From positions 1 through 28,367 of the forward strand of contig JBKQWK010000046.1 of NCBI GenBank assembly GCA_052139595.1: DNA of 28,367 bases, in the 5' to 3' direction. Origin of the DNA: JBKQWK01 sp052139595. Its GTDB lineage: Bacteria > Actinomycetota > Thermoleophilia > UBA2241. Of the stretch, positions 21,665 to 28,367 are shown one piece after another. Both the position numbers and the translations under genes were made by a program. The notes below the pieces were generated by a model, which ran no database searches, was not told the DNA's origin, and saw only the letters and a list, made by a program, of their open reading frames with translations. Within the stretch, counting starts at the first letter, position 1. Every line of letters begins with the position of its first letter.

Positions 21665-22990
21665 ATGAATGATTACGATGTGGTGGTGATCGGCACTGGG
21701 GTGGCTGGAGGCTCGATCGCTGCCGACTGTGCAGCCGCCGGTCTCAAGGTGGCGGTTACCGACCGCGCTCCCTACGGTGGCACCTGTGCCCAGCGTGGTT
21801 GCGATCCGAAAAAGGTGCTGCTGGCCGCTGCCGAGGCAGTCGGTCGCGTGCAGGCGCTGACCGGGCACGGCCTGGAAGGCGACGTGCATATCGACTGGAG
21901 CGGTCTCATACGTCGCAAACGGGAGTTCGTCGGGGGTGTGCCACAGCGCACAGAAAAGCGGCTCCTGGACGCTGGCGCCACCCTGTTTCACGGCGCCGCC
22001 CACTTCGTTGGCGCCGACGTGGTCGAAATCGACGGCGAGCGTCTGCGGGCGGGTGCGATCGTCATCGCGACAGGCGCCGCACCACGGCCGCTCGACATCC
22101 CTGGCGAGGGTCTCCTCGTGCACGCCGACGGCTTCATGGACCTCGATGAGCTGCCGCCGCGAATCGTCTTCGTCGGCGGCGGCTACATCTCGTTCGAGTT
22201 CGCAGCGCTCGCACGGCGCGCTGGTTCTCAAGTGACGATTGTGCACCGTTCGTCTCGCGTGCTTAAAGGCTTCGACCCCGATCTGGCGGCGCTGGTGATC
22301 AAACGTTATCGCAGTTTCGGCATTGAGGTGCTGCTCGACACGCCGACGCTGGCGATACGTCGCGAGGACGGCACCTTCGCGGTGCAGACGCCGGTCGGGG
22401 TGATTGCGGCCGATCTCGTCGTCCACGGTGCCGGCCGGATGCCGGATCTCGCAGAACTCGACCTCGCCGCGGCCGGCGTGACAGCGAGCGCCATTGGCGT
22501 GCTCGTTGACGAGCATCTTCGCAGTGTGACTAACCCGCTTGTCTTCGCCGCCGGTGACGCGGCTGCGGTTGGTGCTCCGCTGACGCCGCCGGCGTCTCGT
22601 CAGGCGCGAGTCGTCGTCAAGACAATCCTGGGAGAGTCGGCCGCTTACGACCCGCGGGCCACGGCCAGCGTTGCCTTCACCGATCCACCCCTCGCCGGGG
22701 TAGGCATGAGCGTCCACGATGCCGAGAGCCGCGATGATGTCGAGGTGGTGATCAACGATACGAGCGGCTGGTTCACGACGCGCCGTCTCGGGCTCACCCA
22801 CACCGGGGCGAAAGTTGTGCGTGAGAAGGGCAGCCGCAGGCTGCTAGGTGCGCACGTGCTGGGTGCGAATGCTGAAGAGATTATCAACGTGTTCGCGCTC
22901 GCCGTGCGCCAGGGTCTCACCGTGGACGAGGTCGCCGACACGGTGTGGGCGTATCCCACGGCCGGCTCCGACATCGGCTATATGGTGTGA
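21665..22990 (+). CDS. Class I pyridine nucleotide-disulfide oxidoreductase homologue
   Basis: This is a 441-residue FAD/NAD(P)H flavoprotein of the glutathione reductase/dihydrolipoamide dehydrogenase superfamily. The N-terminal FAD fold is VVVIGTGVAGGSIA. The redox-active pair Cys41 and Cys46 lies in GGTCAQRGCDPKKVL. The second dinucleotide fold is IVFVGGGYISFEFA, and the FAD-contacting motif is VFAAGDAAA. The dimerisation domain is present. The C-terminal motif that normally supplies the His-Glu base (HPTxxE) reads WAYPTAGSDIGYMV, so Tyr430 stands in place of His and the Glu is missing. The disulfide substrate is therefore unknown and it may not be a canonical glutathione, mercury or lipoamide reductase. 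ATG 21665 has GAGGAGG upstream. Confidence 0.9.
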   Translation: MNDYDVVVIGTGVAGGSIAADCAAAGLKVAVTDRAPYGGTCAQRGCDPKKVLLAAAEAVGRVQALTGHGLEGDVHIDWSGLIRRKREFVGGVPQRTEKRLLDAGATLFHGAAHFVGADVVEIDGERLRAGAIVIATGAAPRPLDIPGEGLLVHADGFMDLDELPPRIVFVGGGYISFEFAALARRAGSQVTIVHRSSRVLKGFDPDLAALVIKRYRSFGIEVLLDTPTLAIRREDGTFAVQTPVGVIAADLVVHGAGRMPDLAELDLAAAGVTASAIGVLVDEHLRSVTNPLVFAAGDAAAVGAPLTPPASRQARVVVKTILGESAAYDPRATASVAFTDPPLAGVGMSVHDAESRDDVEVVINDTSGWFTTRRLGLTHTGAKVVREKGSRRLLGAHVLGANAEEIINVFALAVRQGLTVDEVADTVWAYPTAGSDIGYMV

Positions 22991-23199
22991 GTCTGCCCGC
23001 AGGTCAGTTGATAAAGAATATCCATGCGGGCGGAGAGAAGCGTAGTGGTCACCTCACACCAGGGTCACGGCTGTGGCCGTTCTTGTCCACCGCTGTGGTA
23101 GAGACGATCAAGCGCTCGCAGCCGGCGACGGATGGCAACAGTTCGGCAACGGTCTGCCCAAGTTCCAGGCGCTAAAATCACAGAACACCGGGAAATCAG

Positions 23200-23275
23200 T
23201 GGTGCCCCCAACGGAATTCGAATCCGTGCTGCCGGCTTGAAAGGCCGGTGTCCTAGGCCACTAGACGATGGGGGC
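23200..23275 (-). tRNA. tRNA-Glu (anticodon TTC)
   Basis: The minus strand folds as a complete 76-base tRNA. The acceptor pairs GCCCCCA with TGGGGGC, the anticodon stem CCGGC/GCCGG encloses CTTTCAA with anticodon TTC, and the T arm is ACGGA-TTCGAAT-TCCGT. The discriminator is A and the 3' CCA is encoded in the DNA (23202-23200). It decodes GAA/GAG. Confidence 0.97.
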
Positions 23276-23313
23276 ACTAGCGCGCCACGGCACGTGTGCA
23301 TGCGACGCGAGGC

Positions 23314-23335
23314 ATTATGGTACCACGGCTTGCCC
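23314..23335 (-). promoter_or_regulatory. Weak candidate tRNA-Glu promoter
   Basis: CATAAT (23319-23314, minus) is a good -10 about 38 bases before the tRNA 5' end. The -35 candidate TCGACG about 15 bases upstream is poor. Confidence 0.35.
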
Positions 23336-23412
23336 GTCGAGAGGTGCAGGCACGGATCTGGACATAGCTGCGGCCAAGCGACGTTACCGACTGGCGCCGT
23401 TCAAGCGTCTGG

Positions 23413-24348
23413 TCAGGCGTTGTTGTTGGGTGGAGTCGCGGTCGGCGCGGCGGCCGGCTCGTGCTCGTCGTTCAGGCGCGCGAGAAGGGGTGCTACGGGT
23501 CCCGGCCGCCAGAGGTCGCCGAGAGTGCCGGAGGCGGCGCGGCGGCCGGTGACGCCGCCGCCACTACCGCGCAGAGCCCAGGCGATGCCGACGGCGATCG
23601 AGGCTCCGGCCAGCGGGCCAACGAGGTAGGCCCACCAGGCGGTGTGCAGGCCGACGATGACGACCGGTGCCAGAGAGCGCACCGGATTCATTGAGGCACC
23701 GCTAACGGGGGCGCCGATGAGGCCGGCGAGGGCGATGTAACCGCCGACTCCGATGGCGGCGCCCCAGCCGATGCTCTGGGCGCCCGACGAGGTGCCGAGA
23801 ATCACGCTCACAAGACCGGCAGTAAGGACGATCTCCCAGATCAGGGCGGTGGTCGTGCTGATACCGGCGCCGGGCAGTGTCAGGCTGGCGCCACCCTGTT
23901 TGCCAAGCAGGCCGACCAGAAGCTCCGTGGCCAGCAGGCCACCGGCGAACTGCGCCACGATGTAGCCAGGTACCCGCCTCCAGGCAAAGTCGCGGCGCAG
24001 GGCGAAGGCAATGCTCACCGCCGGGTTGAGGTGCGCGCCCGAAACCCCGCCCATGAAGAGAATAATGCTCATCACCATGACCCCTGGGGCGACAACGCGA
24101 GCGGCCAGGGGCACGGCATGGCCGCCGAAGCGGGCGTTGACGATGCCGCCGCCGGCAGCGACGAAGACCAGGAGGAAGGTGCCAAAAAGTTCCGAGAACA
24201 GTCGGCGCCAGGCAAAGTCGGTGTTTTCGAAGTCGAGCCGCTCATGCAACGAATGCTGAGTTACGCCGAGCGCTTCGGCCATGGCGGTAACAGAACGCGA
24301 CATGGGTTGCGCTTGCCCGCTCGGCTGCGGCTGCTGCTCCTCACTCAT
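23413..24348 (-). CDS. MIP family aquaporin/glycerol channel
   Basis: This is a 311-residue channel protein with six helices and two half-helices. The first pore motif is a normal NPA (SGAHLNPAVS). The second is SGASMNPVRSLAP, NPV rather than NPA. FGTFLLVFVAAGGG and GYIVAQFAGG are other family marks. There are hydrophilic extensions of about 55 residues at the N-terminus and about 45 at the C-terminus. The start ATG 24348 has GGAGG upstream; the frame extends further to 24384 without support. Whether it conducts water, glycerol or another small neutral solute cannot be decided from the sequence. Confidence 0.92.
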   Translation of the reverse strand: MSEEQQPQPSGQAQPMSRSVTAMAEALGVTQHSLHERLDFENTDFAWRRLFSELFGTFLLVFVAAGGGIVNARFGGHAVPLAARVVAPGVMVMSIILFMGGVSGAHLNPAVSIAFALRRDFAWRRVPGYIVAQFAGGLLATELLVGLLGKQGGASLTLPGAGISTTTALIWEIVLTAGLVSVILGTSSGAQSIGWGAAIGVGGYIALAGLIGAPVSGASMNPVRSLAPVVIVGLHTAWWAYLVGPLAGASIAVGIAWALRGSGGGVTGRRAASGTLGDLWRPGPVAPLLARLNDEHEPAAAPTATPPNNNA

Positions 24349-24470
24349 CTCTGCCTCCAGCAGTTGCTTGCACGTGGCCGGCACGCTTATCAGCTATACT
24401 GTCGTCTGTTCGGCTGCCGGTGCGGATATTCCTGCCCGGGCAGCGTCAGAGCTGCCAGTACCGGGGCCGA

Positions 24471-27400
24471 CTATGTCATTGTCGGGATACGGCCGAGAAA
24501 GATGTTGCCGGTGCGTCCGTCAATCGACAACCAGTCGCCGGCATGCAGCTCATGCCCGGCCAGGCGCGCTGAACCATCACGCTCAATCACCTCGAGATCA
24601 CGGCAGTCGACGACGGCCGTCTTGCCGAGGCGTTTGGCGGTGACAGCAGCGTGCGAAGTGACACCGCCGCGGGCCGTCAAAATACCGTTCACACGCGTGA
24701 TGATGGCGATATCTTCGGGCACGGTGTCGGGCCGCAAGAGGACGATGTTTTCTGTGGGCGCATCCGCGAGCAGCTGGTCGATATGGTGGGCGTTGACGGC
24801 GATGCGCCCCGAGTAAGCGCCGCCGGCAACGCCCATGCCGACCGCGACCGGCGAGCCATAGTTGCTCGACGCTGTGTCGAAGTAAGCGGCATCTTTGGCT
24901 TGTTCCTGAACCACGGCCCGTTTCTGCAGCACATAGAGGTCGTCGGCGGCCGGCGACTCGAACGTGAACTCGATCTCCTGCGGGTCAAACTCATGCTCAC
25001 TTACCAGGTTGCGAGCGACCGCGAGGAGCTGGCGGTAGACATCGGGGTAATCTCTCTCCAGGGAGTGCTCCGTGCTCCGGTACGTCGGGCTGCCGACACG
25101 CTGGGCCTCCGAGATAGGCAGCGGGAACACCAGCCCGCCGACCAGATCCTCGCCTTGGCTGCGCACGGCAAAGTCGCCGAACAGACGCACCTGCCGGCTG
25201 TACGGCTCAAGCGGGTTGTGCGTGAAGGTCACGCCAGACCCTGATTCGCGGCTCAGGTTGCCGAAGACCATTCGTTGCACCACCACCGCGGTGCCCCACT
25301 CCTCGGCGACATCCATGTATTGCCGGTAGAGGCGGGCGTGCGGTGTGTCCCACGACTGCAGCACGTTGAAAACGCAGGCGACTACCTGACCGAAGGGGTC
25401 GTCGACAAAGACCACGCCCGCCGTCCGCGCCTGGGCCTTGTAAGTGAAAGCGATTTCACGCATCTGCGCCGGCGTGAAGTCCAGTTTCTGCTCCACACCG
25501 TAACGGTCCTTGAACTCGGTCATGATGGCGTCAAAGACGTCGCGATCAATGCCGGCAGACATCGCCCATGATTGCAGGAAGCGCCGGTAGCTGTCCCAGG
25601 TTGCCCACTCGAGTCCCGGCAGGTGCGCGCGCGTCTCGGCCAGTTCGTCGGTGAGTCCGACATTAACGAAGGTTGTCATCAGGCCGGGCATGGAGATGGC
25701 AGCTCCCGAGCGCACCGACAGGAGCAGTGGCCGCCTGGCGTCGCCCAGGCGCAGATGGGTCTGCTTCTCGAGCTGATGGACGGCCTGGCGCAGGCGTTCG
25801 ATGGCGTCGTCGTAAAGGGGCTTGTACGACATCGCCGGCATGGCGTCGAACAGCTCGGTCGTGAGAACGAAACCCTCGGGCACCTTGTGGCCGTACGAGG
25901 CCATTTGCTTGAGCCCCAAGCCCTTGAAACCGAGGCTCATCTGGCCGTCTGTGCTGGGCTTGAGTTCGTGGATCGGTGACACCAGCCGTTCAGGGTCATA
26001 GTTCATCATGCGTGTCAGGGCCTGGCAGCTCAGGCGCCCATTGAGCATAGAGATCTGCCGCAACGCGGCAGTTACGTAGCGATCCAGGGCCTGCATGCCC
26101 AAGGCCGACACCAGCGCCTCGCGGAGGATCATTTCTGAGACCGCCTCCACCGACATGCCGCGCGCTTCACACTGACGCGAATCGTGGGTGAGGACGGTGT
26201 TCAGGACCTGGTCGTGGCTGAGAATGGAGGTTGCCGAAAGCTCGGTAACGCTATTGACGAGGAGCTGGAAGACGTTCTGGTACTGTCGGAAGGTGAAGTT
26301 ATGACTGCTGAAGCTTGCTTCGAGCATGCTCAGGGTGGCTTCCAGAGCCCGGGATTTGATCCCGTCCACAGCGAGAGCCCGCTCGAAGTGGCGGATCGCG
26401 GCAGCCATGCGTCGTAGAGAGTCGCGGGTCACGTAGGGCTCGACGCCTTCTGCCGCGAGGTCATCGAGCAGTCTGCCGATGAGGCCTTCCAGGCGGAAGG
26501 AAAGGCCGAGGGCATCGAACTTGGCCTCGCTGTAGTTGCCGTAGATCGAGGGGATACCGGCTGCGATATGACGTTTCTGATAGATGTTCTCGACCGGCGT
26601 TGAGACCGTCGGGCTCAAAGCGATGGCCTTCAGCTTCTCAAGAACGGTCAGCCCCGCGTCGAGGAGCCGGTCTCGTGTGACCGGCATGGGATGGGCTTGC
26701 CAGCGAGCCTGCGCACGCCGAAATCGCGCCCGTACGTCGGCAGCAAGCTGCAGGTGCTGGCCGACCGCCTCGCCGACGTCGTCGGCCGACAGGCGGTACT
26801 TATGCGCCAGCAGCTGGTACATGCGCACCATGAGGGCCACTCGCCGATGGTCGGCCTCATGGCTCGTCCCGTTGCGGATTGCTGCGTCGTCGGTTGTGGC
26901 GGCAGAGCTGCCTGAGCCTGCTGTGTCAGCCGTCTGTGGCTTGGCGAGTTCGGCCTCAAGTGCGGCCGGAGGTAACGCCAGAAGCCGGTCGAGAAAGCCA
27001 TCGATCGGCGGCACAGCCAGCTGTCGCTGCAGGGCCACGAGTGTTGCGTGAGGACCTTGCGCCCATACCTGCTCGCCGCGCACCGTTGCCATGATGCCGG
27101 CCGGCAAAAAGGGCCCTAACTCTGCCGGGTCGAGGGTTATCCAGTAGTGCAGCACGGCGCGACTGAACGACACGAGCCGGTTTGAGGACTCCGCGTGTGA
27201 CTGCTTGCGCAGAAAGTGCATGAGCGTGTCACGGCGCTCACAGATCGCGTCGACCTCCGTAGATACAGAGCGCAGTTCGCCCTCGGCACCGACGTCGTGA
27301 AAGTAGACGGGAAACGTACGCAGGAGCTGTTTGGCGACGAAATAGATAGGGCGGATGTCGGCATTCAAGAAACGGGTGACGTCGCGCTGGAAGAGGTCGG

Positions 27401-28367
27401 TGTCGGCGATGTACACGCCGCCCAGGCGCAGTTGCACATTGAGAGCGGCAGCCAGGCGCTCGTAGAGCGCCGGGTTCGACTCGATGATATGCATCCAGCA
27501 GCGGATTTTGGGCAGATGGTAGGGATTGACCACCGTCTCCCACTGATCTGTGGCGCCCTTGATCTCGGGGTACTGGAAGCGCCAGTAGAGAATGTCCGCA
27601 ATCAGGTGATCGGCCGCCTTGACGTTGCACGCCTCACCGACGGCCACACCGATTGCTTCGTAGCAGTTCAGGCGCATGAGCAAGAACTGGTTATCCCGAT
27701 CGCGGAAGAAGACGGTCAAACGACTGAGGATTTCCTCGACGTCCATGTGCTTGGCCGGCTGCAGGAGCTGTTTGACGATCCGCAGCAGATCGGCCATGAC
27801 CTCATTCTGGCGATAGCCCAGCGTGTCGTCTTTGAGAAAGTAGAGGCACACCGCGAAGCGATCCTCGAGGTTCTCGATACGGGAAAGCTGGTGGATTGCT
27901 TGCCCGAGAATATCGGTGAACGTGGGCCGTTGCGGAGAAAGCAGCTCTTCGTTGGCAGCAGTTGCAACACTGCCGTCGAGGTCGGCGAGGCGCTGTTTGG
28001 CGAGGAAGGCGAACCGTTCGACGATGGCCGCGGCGTCGGTCAGGCCAGCGCCCTGGGCCAGCGCCCACTCGGGCACGCCCAGCCGCTCTCTGGCCCGCCG
28101 ATAGCCGGCCAGGAGAACCGGGCGATAGAGATCAAAAAAGACTGTAGTCAGGGCCGGACGTTTCGCGGCGTGTCTGACCAGGTCTCGCAGGAGGGCGTCG
28201 CGCTCCAGGAACGCTGTTGGCTGGCTGGGCAGCAAACGGACCAGGGAGGCGCCGATACGCTGCAGAATGTCGTCGTAGGCATCGCCATGTGGTCCGCTCA
28301 GCACCGCCGTACACCAGAGCAAAAGGCGACTGAGCAACAGCGAGGACTGAGTCGTGGTCAGAGGCTC
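24471..28367 (-). CDS. Giant PPDK-like dikinase with unknown N-terminal half and no PEP/pyruvate barrel (5' end outside window)
   Basis: The frame is open to the window edge, so the start is missing. At least 1298 residues are visible; numbers here count from the TTG at 28337. Residues about 1-795 are a helical region I cannot assign. From about 797 a pyruvate-phosphate-dikinase-type ATP-grasp domain begins: LGFKGLGLKQMASYGHKVPEG, SVRSGAAISMPGLM, SWDTPHARLYRQ, EEWGTAVVVQRMVFGN, GSGVTFTHNP and VRSQGEDLVGG. The phosphohistidine domain follows at about 1170-1285, with the carrier His1229 in GGVTSHAAVTAKRLGK. The chain then ends at GRIPTMT, where PPDK and PEP synthase continue with a TIM barrel that binds PEP/pyruvate. 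The phosphoacceptor is therefore unknown, as in GWD or rifampin phosphotransferase. It is not a normal PPDK. The aquaporin gene lies 122 bases downstream on the same strand. Confidence 0.85.
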   Translation of the reverse strand, partial: EPLTTTQSSLLLSRLLLWCTAVLSGPHGDAYDDILQRIGASLVRLLPSQPTAFLERDALLRDLVRHAAKRPALTTVFFDLYRPVLLAGYRRARERLGVPEWALAQGAGLTDAAAIVERFAFLAKQRLADLDGSVATAANEELLSPQRPTFTDILGQAIHQLSRIENLEDRFAVCLYFLKDDTLGYRQNEVMADLLRIVKQLLQPAKHMDVEEILSRLTVFFRDRDNQFLLMRLNCYEAIGVAVGEACNVKAADHLIADILYWRFQYPEIKGATDQWETVVNPYHLPKIRCWMHIIESNPALYERLAAALNVQLRLGGVYIADTDLFQRDVTRFLNADIRPIYFVAKQLLRTFPVYFHDVGAEGELRSVSTEVDAICERRDTLMHFLRKQSHAESSNRLVSFSRAVLHYWITLDPAELGPFLPAGIMATVRGEQVWAQGPHATLVALQRQLAVPPIDGFLDRLLALPPAALEAELAKPQTADTAGSGSSAATTDDAAIRNGTSHEADHRRVALMVRMYQLLAHKYRLSADDVGEAVGQHLQLAADVRARFRRAQARWQAHPMPVTRDRLLDAGLTVLEKLKAIALSPTVSTPVENIYQKRHIAAGIPSIYGNYSEAKFDALGLSFRLEGLIGRLLDDLAAEGVEPYVTRDSLRRMAAAIRHFERALAVDGIKSRALEATLSMLEASFSSHNFTFRQYQNVFQLLVNSVTELSATSILSHDQVLNTVLTHDSRQCEARGMSVEAVSEMILREALVSALGMQALDRYVTAALRQISMLNGRLSCQALTRMMNYDPERLVSPIHELKPSTDGQMSLGFKGLGLKQMASYGHKVPEGFVLTTELFDAMPAMSYKPLYDDAIERLRQAVHQLEKQTHLRLGDARRPLLLSVRSGAAISMPGLMTTFVNVGLTDELAETRAHLPGLEWATWDSYRRFLQSWAMSAGIDRDVFDAIMTEFKDRYGVEQKLDFTPAQMREIAFTYKAQARTAGVVFVDDPFGQVVACVFNVLQSWDTPHARLYRQYMDVAEEWGTAVVVQRMVFGNLSRESGSGVTFTHNPLEPYSRQVRLFGDFAVRSQGEDLVGGLVFPLPISEAQRVGSPTYRSTEHSLERDYPDVYRQLLAVARNLVSEHEFDPQEIEFTFESPAADDLYVLQKRAVVQEQAKDAAYFDTASSNYGSPVAVGMGVAGGAYSGRIAVNAHHIDQLLADAPTENIVLLRPDTVPEDIAIITRVNGILTARGGVTSHAAVTAKRLGKTAVVDCRDLEVIERDGSARLAGHELHAGDWLSIDGRTGNIFLGRIPTMT

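Noticed and set aside
21662..22801. 379-codon minus-strand frame opposite the flavoprotein gene
   Set aside because: It is antisense to a clear disulfide reductase homologue and has no recognisable domain.

Overview
The window is high-GC bacterial chromosome, gene-dense, with short intergenic gaps, strong GAGG-type ribosome binding sites and frequent GTG starts. The YidC is the short form without a periplasmic domain. A secreted coiled-coil NlpC/P60 hydrolase, a rhomboid with an N-terminal zinc module and a coenzyme-F420-ligase-like domain are also present. Together these suggest a monoderm-type lineage, perhaps a deep-branching Actinomycetota or a relative. That placement is inference, since no rRNA or other strong marker is present. 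I see no mobile element, CRISPR array or prophage.

Layout. 1-4082 (minus): the conserved block rpmH-rnpA-yidD-yidC-jag, with a clear sigma70-type promoter before rpmH and a 12-bp-stem hairpin after jag. It is followed by a DUF4388 protein and the start of a galT-like gene cut by the window edge. dnaA is not beside rpmH, and rsmG/parAB are not after jag. 4188-7441 (minus): a zinc-ribbon/coiled-coil protein of unknown function, an RDD membrane protein overlapping a DUF2007 protein, and endonuclease IV. 7743-10517 (plus): a 924-residue fusion of glutamine-dependent asparagine synthetase with an F420-0:glutamate-ligase-like domain. 10613-10930 (minus): a small cysteine-containing DUF6951-like protein. 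11179-13459 (plus): the threonine-to-glycine pair tdh-kbl behind a repeat-rich leader. 13628-16150 (minus): an NRAMP-related transporter with a small membrane-protein gene 3 bases downstream, and a short protein carrying only the MltG-type LysM-like domain. 16767-22990 (plus): NlpC/P60 hydrolase, MFS exporter, a 57-residue conserved-looking protein, rhomboid protease, a 116-residue orphan and a class I flavoprotein disulfide reductase homologue. 23200-28367 (minus): tRNA-Glu(TTC), an aquaporin-family channel, and a giant dikinase-like protein running off the window.

The two most unusual genes are both unexpected domain combinations. One is the AsnB-CofE-like fusion, which joins two amide-forming activities in one chain. 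The other is a protein with PPDK-type ATP-grasp and phosphohistidine domains, no PEP/pyruvate barrel, and about 790 unidentified residues in front, so its phosphate acceptor is unknown. Smaller oddities are the loss of the nucleophilic histidine in the GalT-like protein, a long Lys/Pro/Ala/Gly tail on YidC, NRMT-like metal-site motifs in the NRAMP homologue, Tyr in place of the catalytic His in the disulfide reductase, and several repeat or hairpin elements in leaders.
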